Shown: positions 8,450 to 20,454, counted from the first letter of the stretch. The stretch: 64,000 bases of DNA from Actinomyces naeslundii (GCF_001956585.1 NZ_MSRR01000010.1:162749-226748), one strand, 5' to 3'. Program-made: numbers and translations. Notes: a model not told the origin generated them from the letters alone.

Positions 8450-9442
8450 TCAGTCCTTGTGCGTGGGTGCGGTGGTGAACTCGGCGGGTGCGGTCCCCTC
8501 GGGTTCGAGGTCGGTGACGTCGATCCGGTAGTCGATGCTGCGGACCAGTTCGGGGCGGGTCACGATCCGGGAGAGTCCTGCGGAGGTGATCGCCGGGAAG
8601 GCCTCATCGACGGTGTAGAAACGAGGTTCGCTGCGGACCAGGAGGCGCGTCGTGTAGAGCCGGTCGGCCTGGGCGTCCTCCCATCCGCAGTCGGTGAGTC
8701 TGTCGTCGAAGTCCGTGCGCCCGGACCGCAGCCGCCGGCGAATGCGCTCGATGAGCTCGGGGAGGGTCTCCCCGTTGCCGGCCGCACCGGCTCCTGTCAC
8801 CTGCACCGACATGAGATGCAGCGGCCGCCCCGGTGTGGGGGTCAGCTGGCCGAGGCCGTGGATGACGTGGATGCGTCGCTCACTGCGGGTGGTCTTGACC
8901 TCGACGTCGGCCTCGCCGAGGACGAAGTCGTGCTCCTCTGCCCGCGGCCCCAGCCAGGCTGCCAGCGCCTTCGTCTCCCCGACTCCGTCGATGAGCCGAT
9001 CGAGCGCCACCAGTTCACCGAACAGCCCGATCTCCTGGTCCTCGCTCAGCCTCGGTGCGCGCGCGAGCAGTCCTCGGAAGGCGTCGAGCGCCACGTGGAG
9101 CGCCCGCTCCAGGTCGTCGCCCTGCTGGAGCTGGTCGGTGACTGCTTGGAGGAGGGAGTAGGCCTCGTACTCGATGCCCTTGGCCTCGACGGTGACGCGG
9201 AACCAGACGGTCTCGTCCCCCGGCTCCTCGACGATGTCGGTGCGGATCATCCGGTAGGCGGAGACGTCGATGTCCGAGCCCGTCGCCGGTGTGCGCAGCG
9301 TCAGCTCCCCGCGAGGAGGGTCGATGCCCAGGACGCAGAGGGGCTCCTCGGCGAGACGCTGCTCAGCGGGGTGCCCGGCGTCGAAGTAGGCGGCCAGGGT
9401 CTCCGGGGTCAACGCGTTTCGGTCGTCGGGATGCTCGTTCAT
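8450..9442 (-). CDS. PD-(D/E)XK motif protein, DUF4420-like
   Basis: A 330-residue predicted nuclease. The core is the conserved GLFGELVALDRLI helix (E143) followed by HDFVLGEADVEVKTT (171-185), giving the D-x-ExK arrangement of PD-(D/E)XK enzymes, then the HxIHGLGQL strand. This pattern corresponds to DUF4420, which is typically located between MutL-like and Z1 genes. It is presumably the DNA-cutting subunit of the island. It starts 3 bp after the GHKL gene and ends 3 bp before the Z1 gene, on the same strand. Active-site residues are present, so I expect it to be catalytic, but target specificity cannot be inferred. Confidence 0.8.
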   Translation of the reverse strand: MNEHPDDRNALTPETLAAYFDAGHPAEQRLAEEPLCVLGIDPPRGELTLRTPATGSDIDVSAYRMIRTDIVEEPGDETVWFRVTVEAKGIEYEAYSLLQAVTDQLQQGDDLERALHVALDAFRGLLARAPRLSEDQEIGLFGELVALDRLIDGVGETKALAAWLGPRAEEHDFVLGEADVEVKTTRSERRIHVIHGLGQLTPTPGRPLHLMSVQVTGAGAAGNGETLPELIERIRRRLRSGRTDFDDRLTDCGWEDAQADRLYTTRLLVRSEPRFYTVDEAFPAITSAGLSRIVTRPELVRSIDYRIDVTDLEPEGTAPAEFTTAPTHKD

Positions 9443-9445
9443 CCT

Positions 9446-10960
9446 CTACTCCTTCTGGGCGCCGCGACGCCGGAGCTCGTCGGCGAGGGCGGTCTCGATG
9501 ATTCTCTCGAAGGCCTCGATCTCACGCTTCTCCCGCCCACCCAGGTAGGCCCCCTCGAAGAAACGCGAGTAGAGCAGGAACACGAGGGTCTTGAGCAGCG
9601 GGGCGTCCTGGGGGTCGCTGCTGGTGGAGAACACTCGCCGGTGGCGCTCGTTGATCTTGAGCAGGCGCTGCTCGTGGTCCACTTCGACCAGGCCGTTCTC
9701 CGGCAGGCGCTCCCACCGGATCCTGATGGGTTCGGCGTCGGCGAATTCGACGGAGTCCTGGATGGCGTCGTAGACGTCCCGGCTGAGGCCTCCGCGCGGC
9801 TCGACCAGTCGGATCGGGCGCGGCTCCCTCCGGCGCCCCTCGGTGGCCGCACTGCGGGCGGAGGCGAGGAGCGCTGAGAAGGTTCCGATGTCCTGCCCCA
9901 CGGAGGCGTGGACGGCCCGTCCCATCTCCGGTTCCAGGACGACGCCGCTCTTCTCCGGGTTGATCCGGACGACGTCGAGCAGCGCGTCTCCGACATCGAG
10001 GGAGATGCGCAGGTTCGCGTAGTCCCGACCGCCGTCGATGATGGAGTTCCAGCCGCCCAGCTGCAGCAGGCGGTCATTGCGGTAGACGTACAGTCCCTGG
10101 CCGCCCTCGGCCGGGGAGAGCCTCCGTGAGGCCTCGACTCCCGGGGCCTCGAGCACGGCGCCCTTGAGGATGACGGCGGTCAGGTCGAAGGGGACCTCGC
10201 CCACCTCACCGGCGAGTCGGTATGGATGCGCGGCAGAGGCATCCAGGGCGAGCGGATCGAGGGCCCGCACTCGTCTCACGGACCCCGCCCGTCCCAGGCC
10301 GAGGTCGTACTCGTCGACGGCGATCTCGACGTCCCCCCGGGCGATGATCCTGTGGAAGACGAGTCCGAGGTGACCGCGGATGCTCTCGACGAGTCGGCTG
10401 AGCCAGGAGCGCCGCTCGTCCCGGTCCGGCGCGACCACCGCGGTACGGAACCCCCGCCAGCGGACGACGGTCCCGCTCAGCGGCGCGGCATCGGTCATGC
10501 GCACCAGGGACCCCTCGAGGACCTCGCCCACCTGACCGGCGTCGAGGCTCTGCACGAGGGTGGGCTCCTCCCTCGTGATGCGCCGGCCGACGGGAACGCC
10601 CCCGATGGCCCGGGCGTAGACGTCGAGGGTGTCGGCCTGGCTCAGGGAGGCGGCCTTCAGTCCGAGCCCGTAGTGGCCCAGGTCCGTCTCGCCGTAGTCA
10701 CGACGGCGGGAGAGGGCCATGGCTGCATCAATGCCGGCCTCGTCCATGCCGTGGCCGTCGTCGATGACGAGCATGCCGGTGACGTAGTCGTCATCGGTGA
10801 GGATGCGGATGCGTACCTGTGAGGCTCCTGCGTCGATGGAGTTGTCGACGAGGTCGGCGAGCGCCGTGGGGAGCTCGTGATGGGCTCCCAGGGCGTCCGC
10901 GATGGACGGGTCGGGCGGAACGGTCCGGGAGGAGACCGCGGCGATGTCCTCCATGGTCAC
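9446..10960 (-). CDS. GHKL ATPase (MutL/MORC-like) of the defence operon
   Basis: A 504-residue ATP-binding protein with a complete Bergerat fold: N-box ALADLVDNSIDAGA (about 33-46), G1 box VIDDGHGMDEAG (65-76) and G2 box DLGHYGLGLKAASLSQ (93-108). Sequence downstream fits the S5-like transducer domain, with a charged C-terminus. Such MutL/MORC-like ATPases are the hallmark of the restriction-like systems that also encode Z1 and Vsr proteins, where ATP-driven dimer closure is thought to load or gate the nuclease. A GTG at 10960 overlaps the DUF499 stop as GTGA; the ATG six bases later is the alternative start. Either way it is translationally coupled to the gene upstream. Confidence 0.85.
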   Translation of the reverse strand: MTMEDIAAVSSRTVPPDPSIADALGAHHELPTALADLVDNSIDAGASQVRIRILTDDDYVTGMLVIDDGHGMDEAGIDAAMALSRRRDYGETDLGHYGLGLKAASLSQADTLDVYARAIGGVPVGRRITREEPTLVQSLDAGQVGEVLEGSLVRMTDAAPLSGTVVRWRGFRTAVVAPDRDERRSWLSRLVESIRGHLGLVFHRIIARGDVEIAVDEYDLGLGRAGSVRRVRALDPLALDASAAHPYRLAGEVGEVPFDLTAVILKGAVLEAPGVEASRRLSPAEGGQGLYVYRNDRLLQLGGWNSIIDGGRDYANLRISLDVGDALLDVVRINPEKSGVVLEPEMGRAVHASVGQDIGTFSALLASARSAATEGRRREPRPIRLVEPRGGLSRDVYDAIQDSVEFADAEPIRIRWERLPENGLVEVDHEQRLLKINERHRRVFSTSSDPQDAPLLKTLVFLLYSRFFEGAYLGGREKREIEAFERIIETALADELRRRGAQKE

Positions 10961-13900
10961 CCCTCGTTGAATCGGCCCGGTTTAAGACCGAGTGTGCGGG
11001 CGTTCTCCGCGACCGTGCGCACGGTGTCGGCATCGAATCCGTTGTAACGGGTCGCGTCGATGGAGACCTCGATGTTGAGGCTGTCCGCGCCGCCGGCTTT
11101 CAGGTGGGCGATGACCTCATCGGCCAGCAGCGCGAGCTGGGCGGCGATGTCCTTCCCGGGGTCCAGCTCGGCCACTCCCTCGAATCTCGAGTTGGCGACG
11201 GGCTGCGGCTCGGGTGCCGGGGGGACGGCGCGCCCGTCGCGGTGGGAGCCGGATCGGGTCACGGTGGCGTCGGGTGCGGCGCCCGTGTCGTCGGCGGGTC
11301 CGGGCTCGCGCGACCCCGCGGCCGCGGCAATCCTCCGCTCCTCCTCCTCACGGCGGCGCTGCGCACGGGCGAGCGCGGGGGCGACGAGAAGGGTCGTATC
11401 GGTGATCCTCGGCGCCTCGTCCTCCAGCGGGAGGCGCAGGTCGAGGAAGTCGCCCCGCTCGGTGTCGTAGTCGGCGGCGAGGGCGAAGCCGACGCTCTCC
11501 CAGCCGATGTCATCCATGACGGAGGCGACGGCCTTCTCCAGCACCCTCCGGTCCCGGAGGCGCGGCATGTAGGGGTAACGGGTGAAGTAGGACCACAGCT
11601 CGCCGACGGTGATCCTGCCCCCGTTCCATCGGGCACGAAGGTTCGTCCCCCCGAGCTCAAGGGCCACGGCCGTCGGGGTGATGTCGGTCAGGACGATGTC
11701 CTGCTTGCCGAGCCTGAGGCCGGCGCGCACGGCGATCCGCTGCTCGTCCCCCTCGATCTTGATCGGCTCGATCTTGAAGGGGCGGCCGCCGTCGTCCTGG
11801 ACGGGGTGGAGCGCCCAGATCCACGCACCCGCCACGGAGCGCTCGGCGACGCTCTGGGTGTCCCGCCTCTTCTGGCGTGCCTGCTCGGCCTGGCTGAGCG
11901 TGAGGTCGTGGTCGCGGATCGACTCCTCCTTCGCCATCTCCGACCACGCCATGTGGATGCGCAATGCCTGCTCGGCCTCGGCCCACCGCCCCTCGTCGGG
12001 GGCGACCGTGATGAGGGTGTTGACATGGTTGCGGGGCGCGGAGCCGCGATGGTGCAGGAGCTCCTCGGTGAACTCCCTGCCGGGCCCGGTCACCTGCGAA
12101 CTCCGCCCGTTCCTGGCGGCGACCGTGCAGTCCGGGCCGAGGATGACCAGTGTCGTCTCCTGCTTGTCGGGGACGTCCCCGGTGGATGCCGGGGCGACGA
12201 TGACATGGGCGAACTCGGGGACGCGGGCACCCGCCGCCATTCCCTTGAGCATGTCGACCGCCTCCCGGGCGACGTCGGCGGTGTCGAGGGAGGCTGCCCG
12301 GTCGACGACCATCCGGTTGATCGACGGCTGCCGGTCGTACCAGCTCCGGGTCCCCTGGTTGTAGACGTAGGTGGCTCGGTCGGTGAGCATCTGCAGGGAG
12401 GAGCCGAAGTTGCCCAGGGTGTCCCCGGGCATGGCCACGCCGAGGAAGAGGCGCTGACGGTCGATGCCCTTGTGGGCGGTGTCGAGGGTGGCGGCGGAGC
12501 CGAGGAACAGGGTGCGGGCGATGCGCCGGGTCAGTGCCCGTCGTCCGAACAGCTCTCGTTCCCTGTCGATGCGCAGGGGGGTGGCGTTCTCGCCGTCGAT
12601 GTCGGTCTCGATGATGGTGCGCCAGGCGTCGTCGAGGTAGCCGGCGATCTCGTCGCGGACGGCGTCGTCGTCGAAGGGGATGGAGCCCGGCATGATGAGG
12701 GGGGCGTCATCGTCGGCCTGGACCAGGGAGTGGACCACGGCGCTCATGAGGCGCAGGACGCCGCGGGTGCGCTGGAACCGTTCCAGGGAGGACCAGTCGC
12801 CGTAGAGCCGGTCGAACAGCTCGGGGTGGATGGGGTAGGCCTCGCGCAGCCGCCGCTCGTAGTCTGGCTGGAAGGTCTCGGAGGGCAGCTCGCCGCGCTG
12901 CCCCCGGTAGTAGTCGACGAATCGTTTGATGGTGGCGTCGCGCTTGCGGAGGGCCTCGGCGTCGAGGTCGGTGAACAGGCGCCGGCGCACGATCTCGAAG
13001 CTCTCCCCGGAGGTGGCGGGGCTCCAGTTGTGGGCCACGCGTCCGACGACGTGCTGGAGCCGCTGGAGGGCCTCGCGGCCGCCGTCGCCGCCGATCTCGA
13101 GCTCGGAGGCGCGGGTGACGGTGCCGTCCTGGCGGATGTCGGAGGCGGGGATGGAGACGAGGAGGAGGGCCCCGGGGGTGCCCTGGACCGCGGCGGTGAG
13201 CTCCTGGGCGAAGGTGAACTGGGTGTCGAAGCTGCCGCCGGTCAGGCCGTCGCGCCGGTACAGGCCGCGGGCGTAGGCGACCCACTCGTCGATGAGGATG
13301 AGGGCGGGGGTGTGGCGGCTGATGAGGGTGCGCAGGGCGGCACCGGGGTTGGTGCCGGTGCGGTCGGCCTGCGCGATGAGCTCGTGGGCCTCGGCGCCGC
13401 CGAGCTGCCAGGCGAGCTCGCCCCACAGGGTGTGAACGACCGTTCCGTCCAGCTTGGTGGTGGGCTGCCCGGGGGAGATCTCGTTGCCGACGATGGCGAC
13501 GCGCCTGACGTCCTCGGGGATCTCGGTGTCGGCGAGCAGCTCCTGGACGTCCTGGGTGAGGTCCTTGAGCGGGGTCGGGCCGGCCAGGTGCCAGGCGGCG
13601 AGCATGGAGTGGGTCTTGCCGCCGCCGAAGGTGGTCTGAAGGTTGATGACGGCCTGGGCGTTGGGGTCCCCGGACAGCCGCCGGGCGGTCATGGTCAGGA
13701 GGGTCTTGAGCCCCTCGGTGAGGTAGGTGCGCTTGAAGAAGCCGGCGGGGTCGCCGTACTCCTCACTGCTCTCCCCGTGCGCGACCTGGTGCAGGTCGGC
13801 GGCGTACTCGGCCTGGCCGTAGCTGCCGGAGACGATGTCGGGGTGGGGGCGGACGACGTCCTTCCAGGGTGCGAGGCCGTTCTCCCCGAGGCCGGGCATG

Positions 13901-14376
13901 GCGACGGCACTCGCCCGGGTGTCGCGCCTGGTGGCGGCGTCGAAGGTGGAGTGCAGCGCGTCCCGTTTCATGGCGCGGACCTGGTCGGCCTCGGCGGGGG
14001 CGTTGATGGCCCGCAGGAGGCGCTCGGCGGTGTCGAGGGCGCGGTAGGTGTCGTCCATGCTGAAGGGGCTGTTGTGCGCCCATTTGTTGCGGACCTCGCG
14101 CAGCTCGCCGGCGAGGTTCTGCTCACCGCGGGAGAGGATCCCGCTGAAGAGGAATCCGAGGTTCCCGATGCGTTCGGTGATGATGCGCAGCTGGCACTGG
14201 GGGTCGGCGGGTTCGTAGGTCCGATCCGGCCTGCCGTCCTTCCAGGCGAGGAGGTCGGTCCAGGTGCTGGCGGCGGGCAGCTTCGGGGCGACGGCGACGG
14301 CGATCCAGGGCTCCAGGGCCCCGGAGAGGATCTCGATGGCCCGGCCGATGCGGTCCCGGTTGGAGGTGGCGGACAT
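10957..14376 (-). CDS. DUF499 ATPase with N-terminal HEPN/Swt1-like domain
   Basis: A 1139-residue protein. The N-terminus (about 55-125) is helical and contains ELREVRNKWAHNSPFS, whose R-N-x3-H (residues 96-101) matches the R-x4-H RNase motif of HEPN domains, in a Swt1-HEPN context. The AAA-type ATPase core has TTFGGGKTHS (Walker A, 248-257) and ALILIDEWVAYAR (Walker B, about 358-370), characteristic of DUF499. The C-terminal half is a long multi-helical region rich in Arg and Glu. DUF499 proteins accompany DUF1156 methylases in anti-phage loci, and here the DUF1156 gene ends 1 bp before this start. I chose the ATG at 14376; the longer open frame upstream lies inside the methylase gene. Confidence 0.85.
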   Translation of the reverse strand: MSATSNRDRIGRAIEILSGALEPWIAVAVAPKLPAASTWTDLLAWKDGRPDRTYEPADPQCQLRIITERIGNLGFLFSGILSRGEQNLAGELREVRNKWAHNSPFSMDDTYRALDTAERLLRAINAPAEADQVRAMKRDALHSTFDAATRRDTRASAVAMPGLGENGLAPWKDVVRPHPDIVSGSYGQAEYAADLHQVAHGESSEEYGDPAGFFKRTYLTEGLKTLLTMTARRLSGDPNAQAVINLQTTFGGGKTHSMLAAWHLAGPTPLKDLTQDVQELLADTEIPEDVRRVAIVGNEISPGQPTTKLDGTVVHTLWGELAWQLGGAEAHELIAQADRTGTNPGAALRTLISRHTPALILIDEWVAYARGLYRRDGLTGGSFDTQFTFAQELTAAVQGTPGALLLVSIPASDIRQDGTVTRASELEIGGDGGREALQRLQHVVGRVAHNWSPATSGESFEIVRRRLFTDLDAEALRKRDATIKRFVDYYRGQRGELPSETFQPDYERRLREAYPIHPELFDRLYGDWSSLERFQRTRGVLRLMSAVVHSLVQADDDAPLIMPGSIPFDDDAVRDEIAGYLDDAWRTIIETDIDGENATPLRIDRERELFGRRALTRRIARTLFLGSAATLDTAHKGIDRQRLFLGVAMPGDTLGNFGSSLQMLTDRATYVYNQGTRSWYDRQPSINRMVVDRAASLDTADVAREAVDMLKGMAAGARVPEFAHVIVAPASTGDVPDKQETTLVILGPDCTVAARNGRSSQVTGPGREFTEELLHHRGSAPRNHVNTLITVAPDEGRWAEAEQALRIHMAWSEMAKEESIRDHDLTLSQAEQARQKRRDTQSVAERSVAGAWIWALHPVQDDGGRPFKIEPIKIEGDEQRIAVRAGLRLGKQDIVLTDITPTAVALELGGTNLRARWNGGRITVGELWSYFTRYPYMPRLRDRRVLEKAVASVMDDIGWESVGFALAADYDTERGDFLDLRLPLEDEAPRITDTTLLVAPALARAQRRREEEERRIAAAAGSREPGPADDTGAAPDATVTRSGSHRDGRAVPPAPEPQPVANSRFEGVAELDPGKDIAAQLALLADEVIAHLKAGGADSLNIEVSIDATRYNGFDADTVRTVAENARTLGLKPGRFNEG

Positions 14377-14377
14377 G

Positions 14378-17212
<2,835 letters not shown>

Positions 17213-17357
17213 GGGAGTCCTTCCTGTCGACGGAGAACGGGGAATTCTCCGCGGGTGTGAACGGGAACATCCTACGACCGCCCTCCGACACGAATCACAC
17301 CCTTGAACTGACGGTGAGCCTCGATTCGGTGTCGTACCGGCCGGCTACCCTGATTCC
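17213..17357. promoter_or_regulatory. Divergent promoter region of the defence island
   Basis: The 145 bp between the starts of the DUF1156 methylase (reverse) and the C5 methyltransferase (forward) is the only non-coding gap inside the island and must drive both transcripts. It contains short inverted segments around 17240-17255 but no regulator gene is encoded nearby. No clear operator can be assigned. Confidence 0.45.
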
Positions 17358-18452
17358 ATGACTGCCCGCACCATCCGCGTCCTCGACCTCTTCGCCGGGG
17401 CGGGAGGTCTCACCGCGGGCTTCCACACGGCGTCGTCGCGCTTCCGCAGCATCGCCGCAGTCGAGATGGACCCGGAGGCCGCCGCCTCCTACCGCGCGAC
17501 CTTCCCCAAGACGGATGTCTACGCGGGCGCCATCCAGGACTGGCTCGCCGAGGGGACGATCCCCGCCGGCGTCGACGTCGTCGTCGGCGGTCCCCCGTGC
17601 CAGGGGTTCAGCACGCTCGGCAAGCGGGACGCGGAGGACGCCCGCAACCGGCTCTGGGAGCAGTACGCCCAGGTCATTCAGAGGGCCAGGCCCAAGTACT
17701 TCGTCGTGGAGAACGTGCCCGCCTTCGGGAAGTCGCCCCAGTACCGGGACTTCCTGGCCGCCACCCGGCCCGGGGAGTTCCTCGAGGACTACTCCTTCGA
17801 CTTCCGCGTCCTCAACGCCGCCGACTACGGCGCCCCGCAGGCGCGCAGGCGCGCCGTCCTCATCGGGCACCGCTACGACATGGCCGTCCCCGGGTTCCCG
17901 GAGCCCACGCACTCACCCGACGGGGGCGGCGACCTGCCCCCGTACCGGACGGTGCGACAGACGCTGCTGGGCGTGCCCGCGCAGCCCGACATGGACGAGC
18001 GCTTCGACCAGCTCCGCACCCGAGTCGGCTCACGGCGGGTGCCCGGCGCCTTCTCCCCCCGGGAGCTGCACGTCTCCCGGGGCTACAGCGACATCTCACT
18101 CGAGCGCTTCGCGAAGATCCCCGAGGGCGGGAATCGGGCGAATCTCCCGGACAATTTGAAGGCCCCCTGCTGGCTCCGGCACACCTCCGGATCCATGGAC
18201 GTCATGGGGCGCCTGCACTGGGACCGGCCCTCCGTGACGATCCGGACCGAGTTCTTCAAGCCGGAGAAGGGCCGCTACCTCCATCCCGTGGAGAACCGAG
18301 CCATCACCCACTACGAGGCGGCGCTCCTCCAGGGATTCCCAGACACGCACCGATTCATCGGCTCCCGCACGTCCATCGCCCGGCAGATCGGCAACGCCGT
18401 CCCCATCCCACTGGGTGCCGCCATCGCGCGGCAAGTCCTCGCACAATTCTGA
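17358..18452 (+). CDS. DNA (cytosine-5)-methyltransferase
   Basis: A 364-residue C5 methylase. Motif I is DLFAGAGGLTAGF (10-22), motif II VEMDPEAAASY, motif IV GGPPCQGFST with catalytic Cys81, motif VI VVENV (117-120), motif VIII APQARRRAVLIG (159-170), the target-recognition region spans about 180-300, and motif X is IGNAVPIPLGAAIA near the C-terminus. The set is complete, so the enzyme should be active. It is divergent from the defence operon; with Vsr as the operon's last gene, it completes a C5-methylase/Vsr pairing. It could protect host DNA from the PD-(D/E)XK protein. The start ATG at 17358 is the only one giving motif I near the N-terminus. Confidence 0.9.
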   Translation: MTARTIRVLDLFAGAGGLTAGFHTASSRFRSIAAVEMDPEAAASYRATFPKTDVYAGAIQDWLAEGTIPAGVDVVVGGPPCQGFSTLGKRDAEDARNRLWEQYAQVIQRARPKYFVVENVPAFGKSPQYRDFLAATRPGEFLEDYSFDFRVLNAADYGAPQARRRAVLIGHRYDMAVPGFPEPTHSPDGGGDLPPYRTVRQTLLGVPAQPDMDERFDQLRTRVGSRRVPGAFSPRELHVSRGYSDISLERFAKIPEGGNRANLPDNLKAPCWLRHTSGSMDVMGRLHWDRPSVTIRTEFFKPEKGRYLHPVENRAITHYEAALLQGFPDTHRFIGSRTSIARQIGNAVPIPLGAAIARQVLAQF

Positions 18453-18556
18453 GGGCGAGCCCGAGTACTGGGGCAGTCGTGCACTCCAGGCAGCTCGGAC
18501 CAACAGGATCAGTCCTGGGCGCCATCGGCGTTCTTGCGGCATTTTCCCGACATTTT

Positions 18557-18574
18557 CCGCCCTTTTTCGGGCGG
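18557..18574 (+). terminator. Hairpin downstream of the cytosine methyltransferase
   Basis: Six-bp stem CCGCCC/GGGCGG with a TTTTTC loop, 105 bp after the methyltransferase stop. No T-run follows, so it is a weak intrinsic terminator at best. It marks the right edge of the defence island before the siderophore gene. Confidence 0.4.
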
Positions 18575-18606
18575 ACCGTCCCAAGCGAGTTCACATCTGC
18601 TCCAGT

Positions 18607-18625
18607 TAAGGTTCGCCTTGGAAAG
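18607..18625 (+). promoter_or_regulatory. Candidate DtxR/IdeR iron box
   Basis: TAAGGTTCGCCTTGGAAAG matches the left half of the 19-bp iron-box consensus well (AGGTT..GCCT) and forms AAGG-N4-CCTT. It lies 31 bp before the start of a siderophore-interacting protein gene, the expected place for an iron-dependent repressor. About 12 of 19 positions agree with the consensus by eye, so this is suggestive only. Confidence 0.4.
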
Positions 18626-18655
18626 AGATCAGATCATCAGGAGACGGACACGCAG

Positions 18656-19414
18656 ATGGCACGTGGAGGACGGGGATTCCAGGGTGCGGTGCTCAAGGCG
18701 CTGCGCGTGCCGGAGCACAGGCTCACGGTCACCGGAGTGCGCGATCTCCCGCCCTACACGGAGCTGACCGTGCAGAGCCCGAGCCTTCTGGGTGCCGGAG
18801 GCCCCAACCTGCCACCCACCGCCTGGGTGCGCATGTGGATCCCGCAGGGCGGCCGGGAGTATCAGCGCGCCTACACGCTCACCCGCATCAACCGGGCTCA
18901 GGCCAGCGCCACGCTCCTGTTCCTGCACCACGAGCCGGACGGGCCGGCGTCGCAGTGGTCGAAACAGGTCAGGCCCGGGGCCACCGTGGCCGTCCAGGTC
19001 ATGGGCGGCACCAGCTATCGCTCGCCGTCTCACGGCGACCGGATGCTGCTGGTGGGCGACCGCGCCTCCGCCCCCGCTCTCGCCGACGCCGTCAACGCTG
19101 CCCCGGCGGGCAGCCTGGCCACGGTCATCATGCTGGCCCCCGAGGCCGGCTACCTGCCCCTGGCCGCGCGCGAGCACAAGCTCATCCGACTGGCCCCCGA
19201 GATCTCCGACGACAGGCTGCTGGCCGCCGTCGACCACACCTTGTGGGCGGACACCGGGGACATCTCGCTCGACTGGGTCTGGATCGCGCTGGAGAGCGAC
19301 GCCACCAAGGCGGTGCGGCGCCACCTGGTCGCCTCGGGCATGAGCCGACGCAGCATCCAGCACCAGGCCTACTGGATCCGCGGCCGCGCCATGGGCGTGG
19401 CCTCCGAGACCTGA
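18656..19414 (+). CDS. Siderophore-interacting FAD-binding reductase
   Basis: A 252-residue SIP/ViuB-type flavoprotein that reduces cytosolic ferric siderophores to release Fe(II). The first ~110 residues form the FAD-binding barrel with the RAYTLTR motif (R-x-Y-T flavin contact); the second half is the NAD(P)H-binding SIP domain (HGDRMLLVGDRASAPALADAV, then DWVWIALESDATKAVRRHL). The length is typical. The start ATG at 18656 is preceded by CAGGAGAC. A possible iron box lies just upstream. It is monocistronic here; no siderophore transporter is adjacent. Confidence 0.85.
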   Translation: MARGGRGFQGAVLKALRVPEHRLTVTGVRDLPPYTELTVQSPSLLGAGGPNLPPTAWVRMWIPQGGREYQRAYTLTRINRAQASATLLFLHHEPDGPASQWSKQVRPGATVAVQVMGGTSYRSPSHGDRMLLVGDRASAPALADAVNAAPAGSLATVIMLAPEAGYLPLAAREHKLIRLAPEISDDRLLAAVDHTLWADTGDISLDWVWIALESDATKAVRRHLVASGMSRRSIQHQAYWIRGRAMGVASET

Positions 19415-19495
19415 CCCGAGGAGGCGGCACCGGGCGAGGAGCGGACTTATCCTGGAGCCGTTCATCGTCGCGATCTGTTCACCGAGGTGCTCTAC

Positions 19496-19867
19496 ATGCG
19501 ACTCATCAAGCTCGCCATTCTTGTCCTTACCCTGACCGTCCTGGTCACCTCAATCGGGAACCTGTTTCTCGGGTGGCAGTTCAGCAGCCTCAACACATCG
19601 CTGTGCATGCTCCTGCTCGGCCTGGTTCTGCTGCAAGCCCAGACCTCAGATCCGGGCGAACGCAACCTGTCGCCGTCGGGAATCCGGTTGCTGGGGATCG
19701 CCGGACTCGTCCTCTCCGGGCTCGTTCTCGCGCGCGGCCTCTACCGGTCCGACGTCGTCGCGCTCCTCATCCTGCCCGAACTGGTTCTGCTGGGTTACGT
19801 CCTGGTGCGCAGCCTGAGGGACCGGCGGCCCCGTGAGGTCGCCGCAAGCAATCCCTCGCCCCGATAA
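19496..19867 (+). CDS. Small membrane protein, paralogue A
   Basis: A 123-residue protein with about four hydrophobic segments (MRLIKLAILVLTLTVLVTSIGNL at the N-terminus; LCMLLLGLVLLQAQ; GIAGLVLSGLVLARGL; LLILPELVLLGYVLV) and a basic C-terminal tail. I use the ATG at 19496, with GAGG eight bases upstream; a GTG at 19487 is possible. It is clearly related to the protein at 20707-21117: both start MRL, both have a first segment followed by GW, and both share SL.LLQAQ. No function is known to me. Confidence 0.65.
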   Translation: MRLIKLAILVLTLTVLVTSIGNLFLGWQFSSLNTSLCMLLLGLVLLQAQTSDPGERNLSPSGIRLLGIAGLVLSGLVLARGLYRSDVVALLILPELVLLGYVLVRSLRDRRPREVAASNPSPR

Positions 19868-19938
19868 GCCGGCCCCGGCCACCAGACTCCTCGACGAGGT
19901 CGATCGAGAACGTACTTCCGCCGCGAGGACTGCGTCTT

Positions 19939-19977
19939 CCCGCAGATGACTGGGAACAGACCTCAGTCATCTGCGGG
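19939..19977. terminator. Bidirectional hairpin between convergent genes
   Basis: Perfect 14-bp stem CCCGCAGATGACTG / CAGTCATCTGCGGG with an 11-base loop; an outer GTACTTC/GAAGTAC pair (19912 and 19980 areas) extends it. It separates the convergent small membrane protein and GNAT genes. Confidence 0.65.
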
Positions 19978-19992
19978 AGAAGTACGTCGTCG

Positions 19993-20454
19993 TCAGGAAT
20001 CGCAGTTCTCGGCACGTGCCGTTCGGGGGAGGGGCCGCCGCACGCATCGGTAGCGGCGGCGCCCCGGCCAACGCGGGTCCGACGGCGCAGGACCGATATC
20101 GAAGTCGAGCGCCCGGTAGAAGCCGACGGCGTCGTCGTCGGTCTCGGCGACGACCGGCTCAGCCCCACCAGCCAGGGCATCGACGAGCACCCGCCCAACC
20201 CCGCCGCCACGCAACTCCGGAGCCACAGCGATGTACTCCAGGACGACGCCATCGGGTCGAGACACGTAGGCGGCTACCGACGTGGGCGCACCCTGCAGAC
20301 CCGTGCCCACGACCTCCATGAGCGCTAGCTCCTCAGCAATGATCCTGCGCAGCTCGACGACGGGCAGTCCCGCAGCCTCGCGCATAAGCGCCAGCATCTG
20401 CTCACTGGCCAGGTCTTCCCCCACCAGCCGTCTGACCGTTGGTCTCGTCGACAT
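19993..20454 (-). CDS. GNAT family N-acetyltransferase
   Basis: A 153-residue acetyltransferase. The GNAT core shows LEYIAVAPELRGGGVGRVLVDAL (beta-4 and the acetyl-CoA pyrophosphate loop R/Q-x-x-G-x-G/A) followed by DDDAVGFYRALDFDIG (motif B). I chose the ATG at 20454 because GGAGGGAG lies five bases upstream; the longer open frame to 20658 lacks family sequence. The acceptor substrate is unknown. It lies between two paralogous membrane-protein genes on the opposite strand, which has no obvious functional meaning. Confidence 0.75.
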   Translation of the reverse strand: MSTRPTVRRLVGEDLASEQMLALMREAAGLPVVELRRIIAEELALMEVVGTGLQGAPTSVAAYVSRPDGVVLEYIAVAPELRGGGVGRVLVDALAGGAEPVVAETDDDAVGFYRALDFDIGPAPSDPRWPGRRRYRCVRRPLPRTARAENCDS

